This document shows, one piece after another, positions 45,866-56,932 of a stretch of 64,000 nt of DNA. This DNA comes from Agelas oroides (lineage: Eukaryota; Porifera; Demospongiae; Agelasida; Agelasidae): the NCBI GenBank assembly GCA_949130485.1, contig OX422195.1, forward strand, positions 3,804,066-3,868,065, given 5' to 3'. Under the pieces are notes generated by a model that saw only the letters and a list, made by a program, of their open reading frames with translations, did not search any database and had not been told where the DNA came from. The translations under genes were made by a program, and so were the position numbers. Position 1 is the first letter of the stretch; each line of letters starts with the position of its first letter.

Positions 45866-45947
45866 ATGCATTTCTCTTCCCTCCTCTCCCTTCACCCTCC
45901 CTTGCATTTTTCCCTCCCCTCTCCCTTACCTCTCCCTCATTCCTCAG

Positions 45948-46092
45948 GCCTTCATCCATGAGGCATTTGCCAAATATGACACACTCCTAGCAGATGGGCT
46001 GAACCTACTGCAGCTGGCCCACCCAAAGGCAGTTCCTGTCCTACAGGACAAACTCCACCACCTGGAACAGAGATGGGTCGATCTATGTGGAG
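45948..46092 (+). CDS. Plakin-like spectrin-repeat protein, exon 10
   Basis: Acceptor CATTCCTCAG, donor GGAG|GTATTG. Reads AFIHEAFAKYDTLLADGLNL (helix B), then LQLAHPKAVPVLQDKLHHLE and QRWVDLCG (helix C with LEQRW). Ends one base into a codon, matching exon 11. Confidence 0.9.
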
Positions 46093-46274
46093 GTATTGGT
46101 CAGCCTTGTCATCAGGCGTTCTAATAGCTTGTACACTCTCATCCCATGCTTCCCTCCCCAGCATTTCTGTCACATGGTGGTACATTTTGCAGCTGAAATC
46201 TGGGGAGGAGCCTTGGAATGAGGCTACGCCATATTTTGTACACTCCCTTTTTTCTAGCTGCATCCCAACTCAGG

Positions 46275-46634
46275 TAGCCTCATTCCCAGGCTCCGCCCAG
46301 CTTTCCATCGCTTGCAGTACAGAAAGGCAGGGAGAGCCTGGTATCTTTTCTCACGTGAGTATGACATAATTGTAAAATGGCCAAAATTTCAGAAAGAACA
46401 AGCACCGTTTCGCGTGCTGTGCAATCAACTACACGTTCAACTCTTGGTGTGTATGACAGTCACCCCTCACTAGCTAGATACGTGCGGTAAGTTACCTTGT
46501 ATCTTTGCTCTTCTTGCATTTCTGGACCCCGTGCACCCACACACAATTAAACCCTTTTTACCATCCTTTCTATCCTGATTTCACTTCCGTACTGTAAGTG
46601 ACGGAAAGCTGGGTGGGGCCTGGAAACGAGGCTA
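46275..46634. mobile_element. 360-bp MITE in intron 10, 8-9 bp target duplication
   Basis: Termini TAGCCTCATTCCCAGGC at the left and its complement (GCCTGGAAACGAGGCTA) at the right; subterminal parts CGCCCAGCTTTCC and GGAAAGCTGGG also pair. AACTCAGG flanks both ends (46267-46274, 46635-46642). A solitary related end is at ~46205-46226 (GAGCCTTGGAATGAGGCTA). Confidence 0.88.
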
Positions 46635-47082
46635 AACTCAGGTGTATTAAGACATTGGTTGGAAAAGTAGGAGGTTCCATAACTTTTTCCGCTTAACATA
46701 CATTATCCAAACTTAGAGACAAAATATATTGTGTTAACTTGAATTGCCACACCCATTTTGGTGATCACATGACCAATTATGACATCACTCTTTCCAAAAA
46801 GGGACTAAAAATACGTAGCCAAAACACCATTTCTTTTCCTTTTAGATGTAAGCTTGAGAATGGTGTGAAGCAAAAAAATTAGTACGAAGATCCTCCATGG
46901 GAAACAAAACCATGCTGTACAAAGTAAATTATGCCCAAGGAGTCTTCATGATGGTGTGCACTAATTTTAATCCAAAAAGGGCATTCTCAGAGCATCTAAT
47001 TGACCAGGCTTTCCCCATGGTACCCAAGATGCTCCCTATGACATAGAATTAACCCTCCCTCCCCCACCTCCCCACCCCCCCT

Positions 47083-47084
<2 letters not shown>

Positions 47085-47114
<30 letters not shown>
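47085..47114. repeat. (CA)n forming the exon 11 acceptor
   Basis: CCACACACACAC... ends in ACACACAG, which serves as the 3' splice site, as in exon 2. Confidence 0.9.
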
Positions 47115-47115
<1 letters not shown>

Positions 47116-47260
47116 TGCTTGCAGCAAGGCATTGGGCTTAGTCTTCCTGGAACTCCTTGGCCTAAAGGACACGCTGGGCAGGCTATGGGAGTGTGTTACA
47201 ATGGGAGAGGGGAAGCTGCACCTGCAACAAATAATTTTGCAGCAGCTGGCAAAACATGAG
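47115..47260 (+). CDS. Plakin-like spectrin-repeat protein, exon 11 (last one recognised)
   Basis: The first two bases complete an Asp codon begun in exon 10, so the phase agrees. Reads DACSKALGLVFLELLGLKDT, LGRLWECVTMGEGKLHLQQI, ILQQLAKHE: a diverged helix C and helix A ending in an A-B linker motif like LMEQHK. Donor GAG|GTAGGA, phase 0. Similarity is weaker than for exons 5-10. No GAS2 or EF-hand region, as would end a plakin, is seen downstream, so the gene continues beyond what I can recognise. Confidence 0.68.
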
Positions 47261-47289
47261 GTAGGACCAATTAAGTTACCTTCATTCTC

Positions 47290-47645
47290 AGGCCATTCTC
47301 AGGCCACATTAAATGTGCGCAAATGACACGCTTGAAATGGCTGCGTTAGATTAGTCAAAGGCCTCTATGAGCAGTCTCAGTCATTATCGAGAGCTTCCAT
47401 GAGCAACAGGACCGTTAACTTTGCTGGGAAGCATCACTAAAGTACCAGACCGGCAAGTCGGAATAGCACGACAATGGCTGAAGCTATTACAACCCTTCAA
47501 ACACGAAAGAACAGCACAAATCACCGGGTATTGCACTCACTAGTTACCATTGTCAAAGAACTTGGACTAGTCGGTGGCAATTCTCAGGTGATCCCACGCT
47601 TATGCTTGCTGCTATACGCCATTTTGTTCGAATATAAAATATTAA
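47290..47645 (-). mobile_element. Fragment of the piggyBac-like family
   Basis: The reverse complement matches the right half of the element at 20445-22845 (about 22385-22765 there): GACACGCTTGAAATG, CATTATCGAGAGCTTCCATG, GCAACAGGACCGTTAAC, GCTTGCTGCTATACGCCATT. No terminus or TTAA pair is seen, so the copy is truncated at both ends. Confidence 0.85.
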
Positions 47646-47918
47646 CATCACCAGAAATTATGCCCCTGGCTGGAAGCTTAACTGAGCACATGTTTAGATA
47701 GCTTACTGTGATAAGAATTGTAGGCAGCAGCTGACACAGAGTGCAACAGCCAAAGTCAGGTGGTATAACACAAAACATAGAGAGGGGATGTGTGAGGAGA
47801 AAATTAATATTGTATTGCTAGGGCTGCTGTATGTGAGGACTCCATACACAGACGTGTAGTTTGCAAGGGCAGCAGTTTCTACTTCCGTTTAGACTATAGC
47901 TGGAAGTCATTCTGTAAC

Positions 47919-47980
47919 TAGCCTATTCTCCAGACTCTTTCCCGTGCACGGAAGAGGAAATGAGCCTGGGGACGAGGCTA
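47919..47980. mobile_element. 62-bp MITE with 9-bp target duplication
   Basis: TAGCCTATTCTCCAGACTC... pairs with ...GAGCCTGGGGACGAGGCTA around the core CCCGTGCACGG. TTCTGTAAC is exactly duplicated (47910-47918 and 47981-47989). It is little more than two terminal repeats back to back, an unusually small mobile unit. Confidence 0.9.
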
Positions 47981-48138
47981 TTCTGTAACCTGATTGGTCA
48001 GTTGCTAGTCCTACAACTCACCTAGCCAGTAGGTACTTGATACTTTAGAACACTAGCACTTCTGGTTATTCATATACTCTGGTCTCATGTTCTCTACCCT
48101 TCCAGAGACCAGTAAATGCCTCAACTGCCTCCTTCCAG

Positions 48139-48417
48139 ATTAAAGACTCAACTGTGCCTACTTTATCCACGGAGCTCACCAGTTTCTCCTCCTTTCTGCC
48201 TGGGAGTTCTGCACATATACAGAAATTTTGCACAGAATACTTAAAATCACGTGGTGGTGAACAGCCAATGATGTCTCTGGTTTGTGTTTACCGTGGCAAG
48301 TACAAACTAAAAAGAGAACATTTCTGGTTAGATGCAACTTTTTTTGAACGCCATCCACACGTGTTTGTAGTAAAAACTGTTGATAGCAAACCTTGGATCA
48401 AGCTTATTAGAAATTGA
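48139..48417 (+). CDS. Candidate terminal exon, winged-helix-like
   Basis: A good acceptor (TGCCTCCTTCCAG at 48138) opens a 92-codon frame ending at TGA 48415-48417. It reads IKDSTVPTLSTELTSFSSFL, then IQKFCTEYLKSRGGEQPMM, YRGKYKLKREHFW, FFERHPHVFVVKT and SKPWIKLI. The pattern (hydrophobic-GG, Y, FF..HP..F.V, W..L) resembles a LOTUS/OST-HTH-type winged helix, but this is not certain. It starts in phase 0, compatible with exon 11, though plakins do not end like this. It may be the last exon of another gene. No AATAAA closely follows. Confidence 0.5.
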   Translation: MKDSTVPTLSTELTSFSSFLPGSSAHIQKFCTEYLKSRGGEQPMMSLVCVYRGKYKLKREHFWLDATFFERHPHVFVVKTVDSKPWIKLIRN

Positions 48418-50606
48418 TGTATTTGTGTTCTTGCTTTGTGTTTGCATTGTGTTCTATTTCAAATAGAGGAATTATCTAAGCAAAGGTCATCATTTTTGGT
48501 GTTCTTGCATTTTAAGTGGAGGAATTACTTAACCTACTTTACTACCGTTTCTGTGCTCAGGGCACTACAGCACAGGGCCCTAATAGCCTTGGTCTTGGTA
48601 TCTAACCAGTAAAAGAGCTAGTATAAAAGTATCAAAAGTTTGACTACCTACTTAGAGTAGCAATATACCAAAAAAAAAAACCAAAAAAAAAACTGTCGTT
48701 CAGCTACTGACCAAATTAAAGTAAGGGGACACCGAGTCGATCCCAAATACTGTTGGAAAGATAGCACAGTGTAGACTATTTCAAGTCTAGAAGGGCACCT
48801 GGTACAGAAGAATTTTTCATTTCCAAATTAATGAAGGGCTCTGATACTGGTCTAACCCAACATCAAGTACTGGAAACTGCATGAATTGCACAGAAAAACT
48901 TACATACCCTATGAGCATAAGACCAAAAATTTGAAATTCTTAAATTTTCAGCAGCTTCTGAAATGCATTTTGTGAGTATTCCCATGTTAGGGGGGGCTGA
49001 CTCAAGATTTGTGGGTTAGACCACTCTGCTTCTTGGTCCTTCAGTAATTAGGTGAGGGAACGTGTTTGTTGGACTGTACATTAAGTATAAAAGTTAGACA
49101 TACAGAGCTTGTAACAGCAAGTGGGATCCCCTTTCTCCACAAGCAGCATCAATGTTGGACACCCATGCAACTCACCATTAACCATCCAGACCCTGTTAAA
49201 ATACAGCACTGTTTGTGAGCTCATATTCAAAGTGTGTTTATTGCCTGTTATGTAACAATATGTAATTGAATAGCCTTCAGAAACTCAATAAACCAAGTCA
49301 CAAACTCAACTCTGATTATTTCCTTCTAGAAAGCGAAGAGGCTAATTCCAATTTACAGTCAAAGATTTGCTCTGCCAAGCAGCTCAAGTACCATAATTAC
49401 CTCAACACTGACATTATGTTCAAGTACACACGATCTGTATTTCCTGTATTATCCACCTGAGATTAAAGCTGGATGAATGATTCTGCTAATATTTTGATCA
49501 TGATGCATTTGACGTAGGGGCTAAACAAGAGAATGTATTGTCTTTACTGTTTTATCAAGTCTCTCTAAAGGAATGACTGTCTTGGTGAAGTGTTCTTCCA
49601 TTTGTTGAAACAGAAGAGGAAAAGAATGCTATTACTCACTTTGACAAAAATTAACACACTCTTTTACCCGAGATTGAGTCAGAGATTCTCATCGTAGGAC
49701 TCCCTAAGACCACGATCCTCTCTGCCAATAACCTGGCTCAGAAAACCCAGCTTCCTTTCCAAGAGTCATTATTGGTACGCTGCCAAGTTGGAGAAGTGTC
49801 TGGCCTAGATATACATTTTAAGTGCCCTGCCATTTGTGATTAGTCTACTCTCTTCTCTGCCATTGAGAATCACCGCTGTTTAAATGAGTTTGTTTGCATT
49901 TACATGGAATACCAGTGCAGAATGCGTGTGTAAGCAGGTTCTTTTCTCCACAGTGACCTCTAGCAAAAATGGCACCTGCACATGACGCGGACTTCTGGTA
50001 GGCCGTTTAGTTCACACGTGAAAGATTTTCCTCAAAAAACATCATCCACATTCTCACTAAAAAGAGGAACTCTAACACCTTTCCCACCATGGATGTCAGT
50101 TTCATTCCCTATAACTGTCCACCGCACCCCTTTTGAATTCAAGGCTTCAGGAACAACCTCTAGCTCCACCACACCAATCAGAATATTCAATAGCCAGATC
50201 ACCATGCACACTCTAGCCTGGTTCCCAGGCCCCACTCAGCTTTCCGTTGCTATTAACCCATCTGGCCCTGTTGCCTTTCAATTCTTCAGCTTTGCTGTTG
50301 CAATAGCTTCACCAGTCTGTTTTCTTTGTCCGAGTGCGGTCTGGGGACAAGTAAGGCCATGCATGTTCCCCCCCCCCCCCCCCCCCTTTACCATAGTTAC
50401 TGCATCTACACAGTAATAATGCTGTATTATTAGTAAGCACTCCAGGAGACCAGGTCAGCCCATAGTCACAAAACTTACTGAGTTGAATTCACGATTTGTA
50501 TGCCTAGGTTTCCTACTCAAGTACTGTAAAATTTCCATGCCACTGCTATATAAACAGGTGAAAGGTTAATGACAAATAAGGTCAAAGTTCAGTCAGTTCA
50601 CAACAA
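48418..50606. other. Non-coding stretch, no recognised gene
   Basis: Unique AT-rich DNA with A-runs at 48669-48691, a run of about 20 C at 50370-50389 and a solitary MITE-end relic at 50215-50255 (TAGCCTGGTTCCCAGGCC, then CAGCTTTCCGTTGC) like the left end of the 46275 element. No exon is convincing. Confidence 0.5.
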
Positions 50607-50967
50607 TTACATTCCAGTAACAATGGCCTCGTCCTCTTCCTCTCCCTCGTCCTCTTCCTCTTCACGAGATGGCACACGAGATGGCACATGCACATGAGAT
50701 GGCAGTCTGTCTTCTATGGACTTCACCCTCAGGTTAAGAGTTTTTATCTCTTCGCTTATAGACAATAGTAAACTTGGCAAGTCGTCTTGGGGGAGTGGGG
50801 GGGGGAGCTGCAAATTTTGCATAGACTCCGATAGTTGGAGGACTACGGGGTGAGTCCACTCACTGGTACATTTATTGGCTTCCATTTCTATCATTTCAAG
50901 ACACCCCAAAACCTCCTGGAAATTCGCAGTGTTAAACTTCCGCTTCGTGTAACGATCTCTTTGCCAT
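50607..50967 (-). CDS. Hypothetical coiled-coil/acidic-tail protein, candidate last exon
   Basis: A minus-strand frame preceded by an acceptor (GGCTATCTTCAG) near 50967. It reads RWQRDRYTKRKFNTANFQEV, LGCLEMIEMEANKC, then SESMQNLQLPPPLPQDDLPS, LLLSISEEIKTLNLRVKSIE (amphipathic helix), a VHVPSRVPSR repeat, and an acidic EEEEDEGEEEDE tail before TAA. Composition and order look like a real protein, unlike the surrounding ORFs. An in-frame ATG at 50981 could instead start a 124-residue intronless protein. Family unknown. Confidence 0.55.
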
Positions 50968-51307
50968 CTGAAGATAGCCAAAGTGTCGGGTGTGATCAGT
51001 AAACCTGTAGGAGAGTACTAAATGGTTAGCCTTTGCTACAGTAGAACCCCGCTTAACCTATTATTAACTTCTGTATACCTGTATACTTAAGACAGCAGAC
51101 CCTATCCAAAAAAGCTTATCTGTCCTCCAATTTATAGCACTTTGATCATTAAACCACTTCATATACATAGCTGCTGAACTCTATTTTTGACTGAAAAAAT
51201 ACACATCTAATTGTGGCTGTTTCCAATGAAAATTGTATCACGTGTACGTAAATTTAGGATATACGGTAAGTATGCACGTGCAAGCAATATCCCGTATGTA
51301 ACCTTAA

Positions 51308-52143
51308 CTCATTGTACGCGGAAGTAATTTACACGTTCCAAATTAGCAGTGTGGAAATTGCCCACAATCAGCGTTGTCATTCTGAAGGTCGAAGTTGACA
51401 AGCGTGCTAGGAAGCCCTGAGCTGTGTCAGTGGCTTGATTTGTGTACACAGGGTGTAACTAGGCAGGACGCGTAGACTAATTGTAGCACGTAAGCCTATA
51501 TGTAGGCTAGCCTCGTCCCCAGGCCCGTTTGAAAAATCGGAGCGAGGACCTGGTATCCACTGTTTGCGCATGCGCTTAATTTCCCGACATTCTGGGAATA
51601 CCGGATAATACCGTGTTACCTACACGTCAGGTACGTGTATTTTGCTGTATATTTAGTCATACACTGCTGACAATGGCTATTTGTGTGCAAGGCATGGATT
51701 CTGCTGTCTTGTATGCCTTCCTGCGACTTCAAGGCGAAGCGACGGCATTAAACACGACAAGAAAGCATCTATGAAGCGTTTATACTTGGGTCTTATGGGT
51801 TTTGGCAAGTTATAATTCGTGTTACGAAGTTATAGCTTACATTTGTAGTGTGAAGATGGTCCTGCGTCGACAGCGCAGTTCAAGCGATAAGCGCTAGGGT
51901 CAGAAGAGCTGGGCAAAGGGCTAGGAGAGCAGCGCTCGCCTCTTCGGCGTTATAATATCAAAGTTCATATATGAACGTCATAGTTCATGACAACATGATA
52001 CTGGCCGTCATTTGACACATCGTTGCACAATTTCACATGATCTGTACGCACATTCGTGAACAGTGGATACCAGGCCCTCTTCTCCGATTTTTCGAACGGG
52101 CCTGGGGACGAGGCTAATATTTAGGCTTACTGTGCGCAATGAG
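51308..52143. mobile_element. piggyBac-like MITE, interrupted by a nested MITE
   Basis: TTAA flanks both ends (51304-51307, 52144-52147). Termini CTCATTGTACGC and GTGCGCAATGAG are inverted. Interior stretches such as TACGCGGAAGTAATTTACAC and GACAAGCGTGCTA...GTGACTTGATTTGT-like sequence match the left end of the element at 20445. Without the nested 609 bp the element is only ~227 bp. Confidence 0.86.
51508..52116. mobile_element. 609-bp MITE nested in the piggyBac-like MITE
   Basis: Inverted ends of ~55 bp: TAGCCTCGTCCCCAGGCCCG...GGTATCCACTGTT and complement. Flanks ATATGTAGGC (51498-51507) and ATATTTAGGC (52117-52126) form a 10-bp duplication with one mismatch. The nested position shows it inserted after the piggyBac-like copy. 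Confidence 0.9.
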
Positions 52144-52605
52144 TTAAGGGTGGTTGTAACTAGCAACCATGCTGATGCAAAAGTATGCAAAAAGCTGTTG
52201 TCATAAAACAACCTGGGCAATTATTTTGATGACCTCAATCCACTTACTTGAAGCTTCAGGTGCTCCTGCGTTTACATTGCAGCAAGGAGGCTGGATTACT
52301 GTACACAAAAGGCAATTCTTTCTCAAAGTCCAGCTAGGTGCAGTTCACATAACTCAACTCCACTTGCATTCACTGGAATTGAACTTAGTTTATTTTTCAA
52401 CACCCTGGTGGAGTGGACTAGCTACCTAGAACTGCCAATTATTTAGCGGATTCGTGCGATTCTACAGTTCTTCGCTGCTAAAGCATGTACAGTACCTGGT
52501 AAACACCCATAACTGTGAGAAAAACAGTACATTCTATGCATGGTACCAGTACTTTTACCCCTTCCATTCTCTCGGCTGTTACCTACAATGGAAACATTAC
52601 TGATA

Positions 52606-53178
52606 CCGTAAAATCGGGATAATAAGCACCCACACAAAATAAGCACCCCTTGGATATAGGCACCCATTTGATTACAACAACCACATCGCGTTCATAAGCA
52701 CCCATACAAAAATAAGCACCCATATGAAAATGCACCGCAAACGGAAGTGAATTTGCTGATTTGGCTTTTTCGAACGTAGCGGCTACCTTTTGCCAGTGTC
52801 CACCTCCAATTGTAAGCAAGCTATCGACATGGGATAAAACCAAAATTTAGGCAAGGCCTCTTGGTAAGACATATCCAGAAATTAGCAAAAACCTCTCACG
52901 GATTCGTTGGTTCCAGCACTTCACGTTAGTGGGCGGGGGTTGGCAACGATGGATTGATTGCTGACTGTATCTCTGTTTGTAGAAAAGCTATAAACATTGG
53001 ACAGAATTTAGCAGAAAAAGAACCTCTAGGCTTAAAATATACACAGCTAATCTGTTACCACACAACTGCGCGCTGGCAGAATATCACATGCGTTTATAAG
53101 CACCCTATGAAAATAAGCACCCATTCTGGCTGCTAATTTCGAAAATAGGCACCGGTGCTTAATATCCCGATTTTACGG
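52606..53178. mobile_element. 573-bp Tc1/mariner-type MITE, TA duplication
   Basis: Ends CCGTAAAATCGGGATAATAA and the complement of CCGTAAAATCGGGATATTAA, flanked by TA on both sides (52604-52605, 53179-53180). About eight ATAAGCACCC modules lie near both ends, forming subterminal repeats. No transposase. The superfamily call rests only on TA and terminal shape. Confidence 0.85.
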
Positions 53179-53180
53179 TA

Positions 53181-54261
53181 TGCCGACATACAGCAGTAAG
53201 TATATGTTCGATATGTGTGGGGTATGTGCAGCTTGTAGCTGGAAATCTGTTTTCGTGCAAAGCGCTATTCAAAGTTTCTTAGTTTAATCTAGACATTTGC
53301 CATGTACACAGGTAACATACAGAATAATTGGAATTGTTGTTGCATTAACAGCAAACTTGGAAAAACTACAAAACGACATTATTTGCCTTCGAAAACGAAG
53401 TAACTCTCATGAGCTCCGCTGCTGCATCCTTGCAATTAAAGATCACGACTAAAATAATGCCTTGGGAGCCTTACTAGCTTGGCCGTTGCTTCACGAGTTC
53501 GCAGGACTTCAGTATATGCTGTGCTGGTAGGGAAATTTCACCGTACAACCATAACACGCTCTAGTTCCGGGTAGTGACGTCAATGCCAAGATAAATTTGA
53601 GGCGTTTCCAATCCCTTCTCTGTAGGTCAATAATCTATGCCGGGATCCAACCCCCTAGCAACCGGCCATGCATGCGTCCTCAATTACTTCCGACCACCCT
53701 TAAAAACATTGTGCCCTGTCTTGTACACATACCACACTTCCATTACTGGGGTGAGCTCATGCAAGCCCCACACTAGCGAGTTGAATTGCAGATTTTATCA
53801 GTTCTGTCATCTGTCATTTTGTAAGTTGTAAAAAACCAGTAAATAGTCTTACCCATTGGGTGGCAGCCTCTTTGGTCCATCTCACATCTAAAAAGGGCTG
53901 CCATCAGTTGCCACTGCCCTGGCCCGCAGGCACTGCTTTTAATTTCTGCAATTAGTAGCACACATTGGGTGCTTGCACAATGAACTTGCGCATCAACAAC
54001 TCCTATGAAGTAGAAGCAAACAGATAAACACTGTTGTCTTACAAAGAGCGCCCATGGGCACAGTACCTTACACAAGTCTTCCAATAACCATTTAACCATT
54101 TAAACCCCATGTTTCGAGCAAAGTAACCGCACCCCAAGATGCTCACGAGAGGTTAGTGCTGCAGGTTTACCTTGGCTCAAACACTTGAGAGTTCAGTGCT
54201 ACACAAGAAACCACAAACTCTGAACTCTAAGACTCTCTACTTCTGGTCTTGTGGCTAAGTA
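53181..54261. other. Non-coding stretch, nothing recognised
   Basis: Unique sequence; short ORFs have no recognisable domain or splice context. Confidence 0.5.
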
Positions 54262-54270
54262 GCAGTGAAC

Positions 54271-54849
54271 TAGCCTTGTCCCCAGGCCCCGCCTGAAAAA
54301 TCGGGAAAAAGGCCTGGTAGCACTTCCGTGTATTTTCTGTCGCTAATGTAAACATCATCAAACGTGTGCTACGGTAGGACACGCCTTACTGCAACCGTTG
54401 ATGTCAGCTGACTATCATGCAAATGTGTGCAAGATCAAGCAAGAGCGAGTCGAACAAGCGATGCTGTAGTATGCTATCTTCCATGTTTATCTATCCAGTT
54501 CGAATGCACCCTGTCTATACACAAATTCTGACAGATTGTCTCAGTTGATCGGGACCCAAGCCAGTGCCAACAGACGATCGGGGAGTTTGTCTCAATAACC
54601 CGTATGGGTAAACAGCGCTCTCCAATTTCGATTGTCCACCAATTTCCTGTAAATGCGCTAGAAGACAGAGACGACACCATCACGAGCTACTCTACCATAT
54701 TGCATAGTCGGCACTTTTGGCCTCGTGCGCATGTGATGGGATCACGTTGGCTCCTCAAAATTTTGAAAGGTAATGGTCGACAGAAAATGCGTGGAAACAC
54801 TACCAGGCCCCTTTCCCGATTTTTCGGGCAGGGCCTGGGGACGAGGCTA
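54271..54849. mobile_element. 579-bp MITE, 9-bp target duplication
   Basis: Ends TAGCCTTGTCCCCAGGCCCC...CCTGGTAGCACTTCC and complement; GCAGTGAAC is duplicated exactly (54262-54270, 54850-54858). Same family as 51508-52116, from its ends and TGAAAAATCGGG subterminal block. Confidence 0.92.
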
Positions 54850-54859
54850 GCAGTGAACT

Positions 54860-56149
54860 TGGTTTCCCAAACCTACTAACAAAGATTTCACCTATGTATA
54901 GCTATAAAGTGTTTGGGCCAAGGTAAATCTGCAGCACTAACATTCCGTGAGCATCTTGGGGTGTGGTTACTTTGCTCAAAGCAGGCATACTTAACTCTTA
55001 GCACCACACATAGTTTAAAATCATCACCCATACGTAAACCGCTTACTAGTTAGTTACGGTTGTTCAAATATTGACCAACTCGTGCACAAGATAACATGCA
55101 GTTAAGTTGCCTAGAAAACTGTAGAAGTGCCTAGTGGCATCCTAAGAACGGTTATTAGCGACTGACATACATGTAAGCTTTGCAAAAAATATTGAAGCAA
55201 ATTCCTAATATAGAGCAACATAGCCTGCTCAAAGCCCTGCCCAGGGACTTACTCAGTCATATATTCCAGTCAAGTAATCACCAAAAACTTCTATCAATCC
55301 CTTGGGGGAGTCGTATTGAGTCCATGAAAGTTCATTCTAACACTCAGATGGCTGTTTTTGTGCAAGAGCAAGCTACTCTGTGTGCCAGGCAGCCATGGCT
55401 AGTTACTCGACATTGTTGACGAACTGCACACGCAAGCACATTGGAAGCCAACATATGCAACATACATGTTTTGTGGTTAAATGAATGCTTTATTGATCTT
55501 ACTAGCTCCCTGGCTCAGCAGTTCTGGACTAAAGCTGAGCACTGGCTTTCCACAAAAGGTCTTTCAACAGTTACTGTTCAAGCTTCATACCCAGGCCAAT
55601 GAACTGCATACAGTCATATGCTATTGTTGTCTATTACATAATTATTATACTGTTAAGAATAGGGTGAGGTAACACCCCACAAATTGCAGCTCATTTTGTG
55701 GAGTGTTATTAAAACATAAAATTGAGTAGTGTTAGCTAAAAGTTACGAGTATAGTTTTTAATGTCTGCCCCAATCAGAAATCAATTGATTTTAACAATAA
55801 TCACCGTATAGTGGTCTGCTCTCTGATAATGGGTATCCACACCAGTCAGTTCTTGGGTCAGTTGTCGTGGAAATTTTTGTGACACCTATCTCGGTGAGGC
55901 AAAGTAGGTGGTAAATAAAAAGTTTACCAGACCCATTCCTCAACAAAAACCCATAAACTGTGTTGATGCCGTGTATATAATTGAATAGTGGCTGAAATCG
56001 AGAGGGCAGGTGGGTGGGCAGCGCTCTCATATCATCATCTGTGGAAAAGTTAAATAACAAGGTAACATTCCAATTTTAGCTTAGTTGATTGTTAAAATTG
56101 TTTAAATAATTTTAGTTTGAATCTTCACTTTTAGTAGTTGTTTTAGTTA
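54860..56149. other. Non-coding stretch, nothing recognised
   Basis: AT-rich; a TTTTAGTT-rich low-complexity patch at ~56075-56150 resembles one at 38240-38430. No gene is supported. Confidence 0.5.
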
Positions 56150-56330
56150 TCAGAGTCGGTAGACTATGTAGGGATGGTGCTGTGTAGGGATGCAACACAC
56201 AATATATGCAATACTTAAGCAAAAGCTGTATAACTTGAACACACTAAAAGCTTGTTAGCACAGGCTTCCTCTTGAGTGCTTTTGTGATCAGCAAGACTCT
56301 TGTAAGTGGCCAAAAGCCACGCGGACGATA
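56150..56330 (+). repeat. Dispersed repeat, second copy
   Basis: Homologous to the reverse complement of 41396-41577: GAGTCGGTAGACTATGTAGG at the start, CTTAAGCAAAAGCTGTATAA and TGATCAGCAAGACTCTTGTA inside. It is followed by a small fold-back of the TAGTCTCG family (TAGTCTCGGAGCCAGACCC...GAGGGTCTGG, 56329-56371). Confidence 0.85.
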
Positions 56331-56674
56331 GTCTCGGAGCCAGACCCTCGCACGTGGAAGGAGGGTCTGGTAAACTTGCATACATAAACTCTTTATGGGA
56401 TATGGTCTCCTTACTGCAATAATTGAAGGTGTTGATTGGGTGCAAATATGCATGTGCTCAATTTGCTACTGTAGACGGTCGCTGCCAGTGAAGATACTAG
56501 TAACGAAGCGACCGTTTGACAGTACCTTGGAGAGCGCCACTGCTACTTTTGGCAGGCAATTTAAACAGCCAATAGCAGGGAAGCCAGGAACTGTGGTGTT
56601 GGCTAACAAAATTTGCGTGACTTGTGTTGTCATTTTAGCGTTGGTCAAGTTAGATTTTAAGCAATGTGACTCAC

Positions 56675-56932
56675 CATGCCACTTTCAACTTGAGCCCCAC
56701 GCATAAAACGTTTAGCAAACTCTTTTGCTGGACCTTGCTCGGCTAACCTAGCTTGAGAAAACGAAGAATTCACTAGTTTTCTTGTCAAATACCATCCATA
56801 TTCTTGACCACGTAGCTCGATCATCTTTTGTTCGATTGCCTTGGTCAATAAGCCAGTTTCACGTAAGCTAAAATATGTAAGGAACGTGGGATGAGTACGT
56901 GACGTCACATCCGGCGGCTTTCCAAGCGCCAT
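56675..56932 (-). CDS. Candidate first coding exon, unknown protein
   Basis: On the minus strand, CACAAAATGGCGC gives a start at 56932 and the frame runs 86 codons to a strong donor GGCATG|GTGAGT. It reads MALGKPPDVTSRTHPTFLTY, FSLRETGLLTKAIEQKMIEL, RGQEYGWYLTRKLVNSSFSQ, ARLAEQGPAKEFAKRFMRGA, a basic, helix-prone sequence that looks protein-coding. An upstream in-frame ATG at 56956 overlaps a CCATATATGG box and is less likely. A degraded second copy lies at 57272-57468. No later exon is identified, and I do not recognise the family. Confidence 0.55.
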
